A stretch of 58,026 nucleotides of DNA, from NCBI GenBank assembly GCA_017645905.1, contig JAGCNO010000180.1:1-58026 (forward strand). Reading direction: 5' to 3'. Numbering within the stretch: the first letter of the stretch is position 1; every line of letters starts with the position of its first letter. Origin of the DNA: Prevotella sp. Lineage in GTDB: Bacteria; Bacteroidota; Bacteroidia; Bacteroidales; Bacteroidaceae. The position numbers were made by a program, and so were the translations under genes. Below, in pieces: positions 9,453 to 17,323 of the stretch. A model generated the notes under the pieces. That model searched no databases. It was not told the origin of the DNA and was given only the letters and a program-made list of their open reading frames with translations.

Positions 9453-9557
9453 GTTTGGACGGCTTATTCAAATCGAAAGAACGGCTTTTTCGATTAGAAA
9501 GAACGGCTTTTTCTGAGGGAAAGAACGGCTTTTTCTGACGGAAAGAACGGCTTATTC
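9453..9557. repeat. 22-nt-pitch array of a 17-nt palindrome, array 1 (5 units)
   Basis: Units GAAAGAACGGCTTTTTC at 9475-9491, 9497-9513, 9519-9535 and 9541-9557 (the last with TTATTC), preceded by a degenerate unit at 9453-9469. Each unit is followed by a 5-nt variable spacer, so the pitch is exactly 22 nt. Each unit can fold into a 6-bp hairpin including one G-T pair. It lies between the promoter and the first codon of operon 1. Confidence 0.9.
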
Positions 9558-9580
9558 TCCGAGGGCTGTCTGAGAGTGGT

Positions 9581-11113
9581 ATGAGTGAACGACGGAAAAA
9601 CGTAGTAATCATCGGCGCTGGCCTCGGCGGGCTATTCACTGGAGCCATCCTGGCCAAGGAGGGTTTCGAGGTGACCGTGCTGGAGAAGAACGCTACCATC
9701 GGTGGCGGCCTGCAGTCGTTCCGTCGTTTTGGTGAGACTTTCGATACGGGCATGCACGTCGTGGGAGGCATGCGTCCAGGCGGGAACATCTGGCGCGTCT
9801 GCCGCTACCTGGGCATTGAGGACAAGGCGCGGTTAATGGACGTCGACGATGACTGCACCGACCGGCTCTTCTTTGCCGAAGACCGACGGAGCTACACTTT
9901 GGCGCAGGGACGCAAGGGATTCGTGGAGTCGCTCGTCAGGCAGTTCCCCCATGAGCGCGAGGGGCTGGAGCGATATGTCGACGCCGTGCTGCGCATAGCC
10001 GACAATACCGACCTCTTCAACCTTCGTCCCTCTGTCAGCGGGCCGTCGCTTTTCGCGTCGTCGCCCGACTTTCTCATGGCCGCCACCGACTTTATCACGC
10101 AGTTCACCGACGACCCCAAACTGCAGGCCGTGCTGGCCTATATGAACCCTCTCTACGGCGGACGGCCCGGACAGACACCGGCCTACGTACATGCCATCAT
10201 CAGCACGCTCTACATCGAGGGTGCCAGCCGGTTCGTGGGTGGAAGCAGCCACTTTGCCGACCTCCTGGCAGAAGTTATTTCCAGCCACGGCGGCAACGTC
10301 TTCACGGGCGACGGCGTGGAATGGATCGAGGTAAAAGACCGTCACGTGGAGCATGTACGTACGGTGAAGGGTCGCGTCTATACCGCCAACCACTATATCT
10401 CCGACATTCACCCCTGCACGCTCCTGCAGCTCATGGACGAAAAGGCCTTCCCCAAGGCCTATCGCGAACGCCTGAACAGCATTCCCAATGCCCACTCGGC
10501 CTTCTCGCTTTTCATCAAGCTGAAGCCTGGAACGTTTCCCTACATCAACCATTCGGAGTACTACATGACGCGATATGCCGACGTCTGGAACTTCTCTCGT
10601 ACCGACCGTCCCTGGCCTCTCGGTTTCCTCTTCATGACTCCGCCAGAGGAGCGTTCCCTATGCTGCAATAGCAATGCAGCCACCAAGGCTCTCGTCACTG
10701 CCCCCATGCCCTTCGAGATGGTCGCTCGCTGGGCCGACACCACGCCTGGTCATCGCGGTCCTGACTACGAGGCCTGGAAGGATAATTGCGCCGCTGCCCT
10801 CCTGCGCCAGCTGGAAGACCTTCACCCCGGCTTCTCCTCCTGCATCGAGGCCGTGAACGCTGCCTCGCCTCTTACTATCCGTGACTACTACGGAGCCAAG
10901 GACGGGACCATCTGCGGCTTCAGCAAGGACTGCCGTAACATTGCCCTGTCTCATCTGCCCGTGGTGACGAAGATTGACAACCTGCTCCTCACCGGCCAGA
11001 ACAATAATCTCCACGGCTTCTGTGGCGTTCCCCTCACGGCTATCACCACCTGTGAGGCCCTGTTAGGTACCAACTACGTCATCAACAAAATCAACGCATG
11101 TCCCACTGTCTAA
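9581..11113 (+). CDS. CrtI-like FAD/NAD(P)-dependent oxidoreductase (phytoene desaturase/retinol saturase family)
   Basis: A 510-residue flavoprotein, first gene of operon 1. The N-terminal dinucleotide-binding motif GAGLGG (12-17) is followed by the family signature VLEKNATIGGGLQSF. The C-terminus has the second FAD contact region with the NLLLTGQNNNLHGFCG stretch. Family members desaturate, isomerize or saturate polyene and fatty chains. A role in changing double bonds of an acyl or polyene product fits the neighbours (inference). Paralogous to the protein at 28904. A 19-bp palindrome (10662-10680) lies in the loop where that paralog carries a longer repeat insert. No carotenoid genes are nearby, so a true phytoene substrate is unlikely. 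Confidence 0.85.
   Translation: MSERRKNVVIIGAGLGGLFTGAILAKEGFEVTVLEKNATIGGGLQSFRRFGETFDTGMHVVGGMRPGGNIWRVCRYLGIEDKARLMDVDDDCTDRLFFAEDRRSYTLAQGRKGFVESLVRQFPHEREGLERYVDAVLRIADNTDLFNLRPSVSGPSLFASSPDFLMAATDFITQFTDDPKLQAVLAYMNPLYGGRPGQTPAYVHAIISTLYIEGASRFVGGSSHFADLLAEVISSHGGNVFTGDGVEWIEVKDRHVEHVRTVKGRVYTANHYISDIHPCTLLQLMDEKAFPKAYRERLNSIPNAHSAFSLFIKLKPGTFPYINHSEYYMTRYADVWNFSRTDRPWPLGFLFMTPPEERSLCCNSNAATKALVTAPMPFEMVARWADTTPGHRGPDYEAWKDNCAAALLRQLEDLHPGFSSCIEAVNAASPLTIRDYYGAKDGTICGFSKDCRNIALSHLPVVTKIDNLLLTGQNNNLHGFCGVPLTAITTCEALLGTNYVINKINACPTV
10662..10680. repeat. 19-bp palindrome, copy 2 (in the CrtI-like gene)
   Basis: GCTGCAATAGCAATGCAGC with 6-bp arms, preceded by CTAT-like bases as in copies 3 and 4. 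It encodes the LCCNSNAA stretch. Confidence 0.65.
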
Positions 11114-11943
11114 TCATATCCCTCTGTCTGCTATGCTGCAACAGCGTTGCAGCTATCGCCCAGGTGAACATCTGGGAGGGTACCGATTGCCATAAGCGCG
11201 TGGAACTGAAACCTTACGTTGTGGATAAGGGGAGTGTCGCGGTAGTAGTCTGCCCCGGCGGCAGCTATTTCTGGCACGATATGGAGGTGGAAGGTCACGC
11301 CGTGGCCCGCTGGCTCAATGCCAATGGCATCTCGGCCTTCGTGCTGCGCTACCGAACGGCCTACGTCCCGGCATACGTGTTGCATCACCGCCTGCTCTTT
11401 CGAGGCAACCGATACCCTGACCCGCAGGACGACCTGCGCCAGGCCCTTCGTCATGTTCGTCAGAACGCTACCCGCTATGGTATCAACCCCGACAGTATCG
11501 GTGTGATGGGCTTTTCGGCCGGTGGACATTTGGCGATGTCGGCGGCAGAGCTGTTCCCTCCTGAGGAGCGCCCTGCTTTCGTTGTCCCAGTCTATCCCGT
11601 GGTCAGCATGACCGAACCGTGTACCCACCATCGCTCCCGTCGTGGCCTGCTAGGCGACTCACGTATTGGCAATGAGGAACTGCGTGACCTGCTCTCTCTG
11701 GAGCGTCATGTGCCCAAGGACTGTCCGCCTGTGTTCCTCGTCAACTGCAAGGACGACCCCGTTGTGGACTATCGTAACTCGGCGCTCCTCGACTCTGCTC
11801 TCACCGCCCAGGGCATTGCCCACAAATATATACAGTATTCCACTGGAGGTCACGGCTTTGGAGCCAGCGACACAAAGGGCACGCCCGAGTGCCGTCAGTG
11901 GCGCCAGGAATTTCTCCACTGGCTCTCCCATAACTCCCATTAA
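11098..11943 (+). CDS. Secreted alpha/beta-hydrolase (acetyl-esterase/BD-FAE-like)
   Basis: A 281-residue protein with a signal peptide (about residues 1-21, AIAQ cut). It has an oxyanion-type CPGGSY near 52-57, the nucleophile Ser140 in GFSAGGH, an Asp in CKDDPV (219/220) and His252 in GGHGFG. This is a complete serine hydrolase triad of the esterase/lipase group that includes acetyl xylan esterases. It overlaps the previous gene by 16 nt, so it is co-translated with operon 1 and probably trims or releases an acyl group from the exported product (inference). The signal peptide itself is partly encoded by a copy of the 19-bp palindrome. Confidence 0.82.
   Translation: MSHCLIISLCLLCCNSVAAIAQVNIWEGTDCHKRVELKPYVVDKGSVAVVVCPGGSYFWHDMEVEGHAVARWLNANGISAFVLRYRTAYVPAYVLHHRLLFRGNRYPDPQDDLRQALRHVRQNATRYGINPDSIGVMGFSAGGHLAMSAAELFPPEERPAFVVPVYPVVSMTEPCTHHRSRRGLLGDSRIGNEELRDLLSLERHVPKDCPPVFLVNCKDDPVVDYRNSALLDSALTAQGIAHKYIQYSTGGHGFGASDTKGTPECRQWRQEFLHWLSHNSH
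11135..11153. repeat. 19-bp palindrome, copy 3 (in the esterase signal peptide)
   Basis: GCTGCAACAGCGTTGCAGC with 7-bp perfect arms. It encodes CCNSVAA inside the signal peptide of the esterase, the same residues as in copy 1 of PurL. Confidence 0.7.
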
Positions 11944-11965
11944 TCCCATCACTCCCATTATTTCC

Positions 11966-13102
11966 ATGACGAAAAACCCTAAGTTCGACGACATCCGCCC
12001 CTATTACGAAGAGGAACTCCCCGCTGCCATGAAGCGCATATCCGCAAGCGACGTGTTCCCCCTCCTCGCCTCATACGTATTTCCCGGCATGGACATCGAC
12101 GCCGTTCGTCAGCGAGTATGCTCGTATCGTACCATTCGTGAGTTCCAGCACGACACCATGGTCGAGGTGAACAAGCAAATCATAGCCCGCAGTATCTCGG
12201 ACTTTACCTGCGGCGGTTTGGAGCGTCTCGACCCTAAGAAGCAGTATCTCTATGTGTCGAACCACCGCGATATCATGCTGGATGCCTGCCTGTTACAGTA
12301 CTTTCTTGTCATCAATGGTTTTGAGACTACCGAGATAACTTTCGGTGCTAATCTCATGACTCATCCTGTAGTCATCGATGTGGGAAAGTCCAACAAGATG
12401 TTCCGTGTGGAGCGTCCCGGCGGTGACCTGCGTGAGTTCTACCGCGCCTCGCTCCACCTCTCGGAATACATCCGCTGGTGCATCAAGGAGAAGGGCGAGT
12501 CGGTTTGGATTGCCCAGCGCAACGGGCGAACGAAGGACGGCATTGATGCCACCGACCAGGGCATCATCAAGATGTTCTGCATGAGTGAGCCGAAGGACAA
12601 GATCAAGGCCTTGGCCGAACTGAATATCGTGCCCGTGGCGGTGAGTTACGAGTGGGAATCATGTGACGTGCTGAAGGCTCTGGAGCTTTACCAGTCGCAG
12701 TATGCCCGCTATGTGAAGAAGCCCGGAGAGGACCTCAACAGCATCCTCACAGGAATCATGCAGTATAAGGGCCGGGTACACTTCGAGCTCTGCCAGCCCA
12801 TCACCGCCGATGATCTTGCCAGCTTCGAAGGACTGACTAACAGCGAGTACCATAAAGCAGTTGCCCGTCTGCTCGACCAGCGCATCAATGCCGCCTATCG
12901 CCTCTATCCCAACAATTACATCGCCCATGATCTGCTCTACGGCAACACCCGCTATCGCGAACACTACACCGACGAGCAGTACGAGACTTTCAACGTCCGC
13001 TTGGCCAAGCTCGACCGCTATGCCGAGACTTGCGACCTGGAGCGGCTGAGGGAAATCTTTATAGGTATCTATGCCAACCCTGTGGAAGCATGCAGGAAAT
13101 AA
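11966..13102 (+). CDS. Lysophospholipid acyltransferase-like (PlsC superfamily) protein
   Basis: 378 residues from the ATG at 11966, chosen because the family-like sequence begins there (MTKNPKFDDIRPYYEEELP) and upstream codons read through repeat sequence (tcccat units). Motif 1 reads SNHRDIMLD (His100, Asp106), an HX5D spacing rather than the textbook HX4D. Other conserved parts are the FRVERPGG and IAQRNGRTKDG segments. Members of this group sit in aryl polyene and flexirubin loci, where an acyltransferase is thought to attach the polyene to a lipid. It is likely membrane-associated. The stop overlaps the start of the exporter gene. Confidence 0.8.
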   Translation: MTKNPKFDDIRPYYEEELPAAMKRISASDVFPLLASYVFPGMDIDAVRQRVCSYRTIREFQHDTMVEVNKQIIARSISDFTCGGLERLDPKKQYLYVSNHRDIMLDACLLQYFLVINGFETTEITFGANLMTHPVVIDVGKSNKMFRVERPGGDLREFYRASLHLSEYIRWCIKEKGESVWIAQRNGRTKDGIDATDQGIIKMFCMSEPKDKIKALAELNIVPVAVSYEWESCDVLKALELYQSQYARYVKKPGEDLNSILTGIMQYKGRVHFELCQPITADDLASFEGLTNSEYHKAVARLLDQRINAAYRLYPNNYIAHDLLYGNTRYREHYTDEQYETFNVRLAKLDRYAETCDLERLREIFIGIYANPVEACRK

Positions 13103-15714
13103 TCACAAGGATATATGATGGTTTGCGGGCGCAACGTGGTTTGTGCCTGACGACGCTGCTCATTGTGACGGCAGTACTTGCCTTGTTGCTGTCACGCCAG
13201 CGATACAAAGAGGATATCTCCGATTTCCTGCCGCTTGACAGCAAGTATGGCCAGGCACTAAAGGTTTATCAGGAAGTCTCCGGGGCCAGCCGTATCGTCG
13301 CTCTCGTCTCCTGTACCGACTCAAAGGAATCGTCACCAGACCTTCTGGTGGAGGCTGTTGATGCTTTCTCCACTATTGTCTTGGAACGTGACACGATGGG
13401 CGTCGCCGAGACGATTATGACTCAGATAGATATGGAGCAGATGGAGGAAACAGTGGAATTCCTATACGCGAACATGCCCTATTTCCTTACCGACCGTGAC
13501 TATGCCCGCTTGGACAGCCTTCTTGCCGATGACAGCTACATCTCCCGTCAGCTTGCAGCCGACAAGCAGACACTTATGCTCCCCATGGCGGGCATGATGG
13601 CACAGAACGTTCAGCGCGACCCTCTGAACCTTTTTACACCCTTGTTGACAACACTCCAGCAACGTCAGGCCTCTGTGAGTTACGAGAACTACGACGGGTA
13701 TATCTTCACGCCTGATATGAGTCGTGCTATCGTGCTCATGCAGTCGCCCTACGGCAGTAGCGAGACCAGTAAGAACACCCACCTTCTACGCTTTCTGGAA
13801 GACTGCGCCGCCCAGGCCAGTACCATGTGTCCTGGCGTGGACATCCATTTCACTGGCGGGCCTGTTATCGCCGTGGGCAATGCTAATCAGATTAAGAAAG
13901 ACAGTCTGTTGGCAGTATCGCTCGCCTTGTTGCTCATCGTGGGGCTGCTCTTCTTCGTGTTCCGCAGCATGAGAAACCTTGTGCTCATCGTCTTGTCGAT
14001 AGGGTGGGGATGGCTCTTCGCCATGGGTGTGCTGGCTGTTGTTCACGACAGTGTCTCGGTTATCGTCATCGGCATATCGTCGGTCATCGTGGGCATAGCC
14101 GTCAACTATCCTTTGCACCTCATTGCTCATCTCCGCCATACGCCTGTCGTTCGTCAGGCCCTACGGGAGATTGTTGTGCCGCTTGTCGTGGGAAATATAA
14201 CCACCGTGGGTGCCTTTCTCGCTCTTGTACCGCTGGAGTCGGTGGCCCTTCGTGACCTTGGGCTCTTCAGTTCCTTTCTGTTAGTGGGTACCATCCTCTT
14301 TGTTCTCATATTCTTACCGCAGCTTGTTGTAAGAAGTGAAGGAGGTAAAGAAGTTGAAGAAGTTGAAGGAGGTAGAGGAGTACCTGGTTACCCACGTTGG
14401 ATTCCTGCAGTTATCGCTATGCTGACCCTTGTCTTCGGTTACTTCAGCCTTGATACGACCTTCGATTCGAACATCGCGAACATCAATTATATAAGTGACC
14501 AGCAGCGGCAGGACATGGAGTATCTTGCCAGTCTGACTGCCCAGGGCGAGGCGACGGACGTTACCGATTACCAGCAGTTCCTCTGTTCGCAGGAGGAACA
14601 GCAACACCGCTTGCAGCTATGGAACAATTTCGCCGATCGTTATGGCCAGTCGTTGGAAGACGGTATCCGACAGGCCGCCGCTGCCGAAGGTTTTGCCGAC
14701 GGTACCTTCGACGATTTCATATTCCTACTGCATGAGCGTTTTGAGCCCCAACCATTGGAGTATTTTGCTCCTCTTGTTAGTACCGTTTTTGCACAAGACC
14801 AGATTGTTATTGTGGATGGAGAGACAATTGATATCAAGAATATTAATTCAATGATAGTCAGCAGACTATCCGACGACTTTAACTATATCGGATGGGCTTG
14901 CGGACTCATCGTTTTCCTGTTCCTTTGGTTCTCATTGGGCAGCCTTGAACTGGCTATACTCTCGTTCCTTCCTATGGCTGTCAGTTGGGTATGGATATTG
15001 GGGCTGATGTCTCTGTTTGACATTCATTTCAACTTGGTGAACATCATTCTTGCCACGTTCATCTTCGGTCAGGGCGACGACTACACCATCTTTATGACTG
15101 AGGGCTGCCAGTATGAGTATGCCTACCGTCGGCCGATGCTTGCCAGCTACAAGCAGAGCATCATTATTTCCGCCCTCATCATGTTCATAGGTATTGGCGC
15201 GCTTATCTTCGCCAAACACCCGGCCCTGCGTTCTCTGGCCCAGGTCACCATCGTGGGCATGTTCTCTGTGGTGCTGATGGCGTGGCTGTTGCCGCCGATT
15301 ATCTTCCGTTGGCTGGTGTCCGACCGTAACGGCTACCGACGCCGTCCCCTTTCCTTTTCCCTGTTTTGGCAAAGGCTTCGTGGCGAGCAGCCCGGTAGTG
15401 AGGCCTACCTGCGCCATTTGGTCTACGACCGTTACCGCTACAAGGGCATGGCCATCACTACCGCCGTAGGTCGCAGTCTGCGCAAGGGTTCGCCCCCTAT
15501 ACCACAGGAAGAGTTTCCCTCCGATGACTCGCCCATCACCATCGCCAACAGCGGCTGGGGCGAACAAGCTCTGCTCTTAGCCCTGCAACAGCCCTCGCGC
15601 ACCATCATCGCCATAGAATCTGACCCTGAGCGACTGCTTGTGGCCCGTCATAGTGCCGAAGGCATCGCCCCCAACCTCACCTTTCAAGAGAGGGGAGCGG
15701 CTACGCACCAATAA
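13090..15714 (+). CDS. MMPL/RND-family exporter with a C-terminal Rossmann-like extension
   Basis: 874 residues from the ATG at 13090, which overlaps the previous stop by 13 nt. It has the RND plan: TM1 near 20-38, a periplasmic domain, a bundle of five helices around 275-415, a second periplasmic domain, and a second bundle around 605-760. The second half carries the proton-relay motif GQGDDYT. The first half has GIAVNYPLH, with Asn in the equivalent site. It probably exports the lipid or polyene product. Residues about 780-874 add a soluble domain (ANSGWGEQALLLAL, then AIESDPERLLVARH) resembling the first strands of a class I methyltransferase fold, too short to be complete. A glu/gly-rich repeat insert lies near residue 420. 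Confidence 0.85.
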   Translation: MQEIITRIYDGLRAQRGLCLTTLLIVTAVLALLLSRQRYKEDISDFLPLDSKYGQALKVYQEVSGASRIVALVSCTDSKESSPDLLVEAVDAFSTIVLERDTMGVAETIMTQIDMEQMEETVEFLYANMPYFLTDRDYARLDSLLADDSYISRQLAADKQTLMLPMAGMMAQNVQRDPLNLFTPLLTTLQQRQASVSYENYDGYIFTPDMSRAIVLMQSPYGSSETSKNTHLLRFLEDCAAQASTMCPGVDIHFTGGPVIAVGNANQIKKDSLLAVSLALLLIVGLLFFVFRSMRNLVLIVLSIGWGWLFAMGVLAVVHDSVSVIVIGISSVIVGIAVNYPLHLIAHLRHTPVVRQALREIVVPLVVGNITTVGAFLALVPLESVALRDLGLFSSFLLVGTILFVLIFLPQLVVRSEGGKEVEEVEGGRGVPGYPRWIPAVIAMLTLVFGYFSLDTTFDSNIANINYISDQQRQDMEYLASLTAQGEATDVTDYQQFLCSQEEQQHRLQLWNNFADRYGQSLEDGIRQAAAAEGFADGTFDDFIFLLHERFEPQPLEYFAPLVSTVFAQDQIVIVDGETIDIKNINSMIVSRLSDDFNYIGWACGLIVFLFLWFSLGSLELAILSFLPMAVSWVWILGLMSLFDIHFNLVNIILATFIFGQGDDYTIFMTEGCQYEYAYRRPMLASYKQSIIISALIMFIGIGALIFAKHPALRSLAQVTIVGMFSVVLMAWLLPPIIFRWLVSDRNGYRRRPLSFSLFWQRLRGEQPGSEAYLRHLVYDRYRYKGMAITTAVGRSLRKGSPPIPQEEFPSDDSPITIANSGWGEQALLLALQQPSRTIIAIESDPERLLVARHSAEGIAPNLTFQERGAATHQ
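14335..14383. repeat. GAAGTTGAAG-type short tandem repeat within the exporter gene
   Basis: Degenerate gaagt/gaagga/gaggta units encode the RSEGGKEVEEVEGGRG loop between two membrane segments, a place where an extra hydrophilic loop is tolerated. Confidence 0.6.
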
Positions 15715-15736
15715 ATAAAAGTAACCTTGAAGAATA

Positions 15737-15958
15737 ATGAAAGAAAAAATCCGTCAACTGCTTGAAGAAGCCCTTCCCTTAGTGGACTTCGACTCCGACT
15801 TCCTTTTCAGTGAGCTCGACTCACTGGGCGTGACCACCATTCTCATGCTTCTCTCCGACGAGTTCGGCATCCACCTTGATGCCACCGATGCCACTCCCCG
15901 CAACCTCCGTTCGTTGGACAGCATCGTTGCTATGGTAGAGCAAAAGCTACAGTCATGA
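15737..15958 (+). CDS. Acyl carrier protein
   Basis: A 73-residue acidic protein with the phosphopantetheine attachment motif DSLG (Ser29) placed as in ACPs and three predicted helices. It lies 22 nt after the exporter gene, and its stop overlaps the ligase start (ATGA). It is probably the dedicated carrier for the acyl chain started by the adjacent AMP ligase and extended by the ketosynthase at 20874. Confidence 0.88.
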   Translation: MKEKIRQLLEEALPLVDFDSDFLFSELDSLGVTTILMLLSDEFGIHLDATDATPRNLRSLDSIVAMVEQKLQS

Positions 15959-17319
15959 ATACCCTCGAAGCCTATATTGCCCACCACGCTCAGAAGCAGC
16001 CCGACAAGCTGGCTGTCATCTGTGGCACAGAGCGTTGCACCTATGCCGATCTCCAAGCCCGAATAGAGACCCGCATGGTCTGTCCTTCTATGCTGCAAGA
16101 GTGTTGCAGTTCAGGCACTATCGTTCCTCTCCGAGCCGAGTCCACCATCGACTTCCTCGTCACTTATTTTGCCCTCCACCGCCTGGGTCTCGTTGCTGCC
16201 CCTTTGGAGCGCGACATGCCCGAGGAAGCCTTCCAGCGTGTGACCGCCGAGCTGACCGCTCACACCTGTCCGGAAGGAACTGCCGACGTGCTTTACACCA
16301 CGGGCACCACGGGCCGTTCGAAGGGTGTGATGGTGAGCCACAAGGTCATTCTTGCCGATGCTGAGAACCTCATTGCCGGGCAGGGCTTTACGCCCGACAC
16401 CATCTTCGTGGTGAACGGTCCTCTGAACCACATCGGCTCGCTCTCAAAGGTCTACCCCGTCATGCTTCTTGGCGCCACGCTCATCATTGTCGACGGGCTG
16501 AAAGACCTCAACGCCTTCTTCAATGCCTTTGAACTCGAAAGTCTAAGGTCTGAAGTCAAAGGTCTGAAGTCCTTCGCCACCTTCCTCGTCCCCGCCAGCG
16601 TCCGCATTCTTCTTCAGCTGGCCTCTGACCGTCTGGCTGCTCTTGCCGACCGCCTGGACTTCATCGAGACGGGAGCCGCCGCGATGGCCCAGTCCGACAT
16701 GGAGGCCCTCTGCCGCCTGCTGCCCGACACGCGCCTCTACAACACCTACGCCAGCACCGAGACCGGCATCATCTGCACCCACGATTTCCATTCGGGGCCA
16801 TGCACGCCCGGCTGTCTTGGCCGTCCGATGCCCCATTCCGGCGTACACATCACCGAGGCAGGACTCATCGCCTGTACCGGCGACACACTGATGACCGGCT
16901 ATGTGGGCGAGCCTGAGCGCACGGCTCAGGTGCTCCGCGACGGAGTGCTCTATACCGCCGACCTGGGCACCATCGATGCCGACGGCCGTCTGCACCTGCA
17001 GGGCCGCGAGGACGATGTCATCAACGTTGGGGGCTTCAAGGTGGCCCCGACTGAGGTGGAGGATGCCGCCATGAGCCATCCTTCGGTGGCCGACTGTCTC
17101 TGCATCTCTGTTGACCACAAGATTACGGGCAGGGCCCTGAAACTCCTTGTAGTCCTGACCGAGGGTGCCACACTTGACAAGCGGGCGCTGGCACGCTATC
17201 TTAGCACCCGTCTGGAACCTTACAAGGTGCCTATGCTCTATGAACAAGTAGGCCACATCCGTCGAACTTTCAACGGGAAACCCGACCGCAAGTCATACGC
17301 CGTCGGTCACACTAAATGA
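15955..17319 (+). CDS. AMP-dependent acyl/aryl ligase (ANL superfamily)
   Basis: A 454-residue adenylating enzyme. The phosphate-binding loop YTTGTTGRSKG lies at 114-124, the adenine-binding NTYASTETG near 262-270, the YTADLG motif near 336 and the hinge GREDDVINVGGFKV near 350. A C-terminal Lys is in GKPDRKS. It is short for the superfamily (usually 500-550), mainly in the N-terminal part, a length also seen for ligases in aryl polyene loci. The likely reaction is activation of an acyl or aryl acid onto the ACP encoded just upstream (ATGA overlap). The N-terminus contains a 19-bp palindrome (16092-16110), and a heptanucleotide repeat lies near 16538-16570. Confidence 0.83.
   Translation: MNTLEAYIAHHAQKQPDKLAVICGTERCTYADLQARIETRMVCPSMLQECCSSGTIVPLRAESTIDFLVTYFALHRLGLVAAPLERDMPEEAFQRVTAELTAHTCPEGTADVLYTTGTTGRSKGVMVSHKVILADAENLIAGQGFTPDTIFVVNGPLNHIGSLSKVYPVMLLGATLIIVDGLKDLNAFFNAFELESLRSEVKGLKSFATFLVPASVRILLQLASDRLAALADRLDFIETGAAAMAQSDMEALCRLLPDTRLYNTYASTETGIICTHDFHSGPCTPGCLGRPMPHSGVHITEAGLIACTGDTLMTGYVGEPERTAQVLRDGVLYTADLGTIDADGRLHLQGREDDVINVGGFKVAPTEVEDAAMSHPSVADCLCISVDHKITGRALKLLVVLTEGATLDKRALARYLSTRLEPYKVPMLYEQVGHIRRTFNGKPDRKSYAVGHTK
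16092..16110. repeat. 19-bp palindrome, copy 4 (in the AMP ligase gene)
   Basis: GCTGCAAGAGTGTTGCAGT with a CTAT-like flank as in copies 2 and 3. It encodes LQECCS in a poorly conserved part of the ligase N-terminus. Confidence 0.65.
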
Positions 17320-17323
17320 ATTC

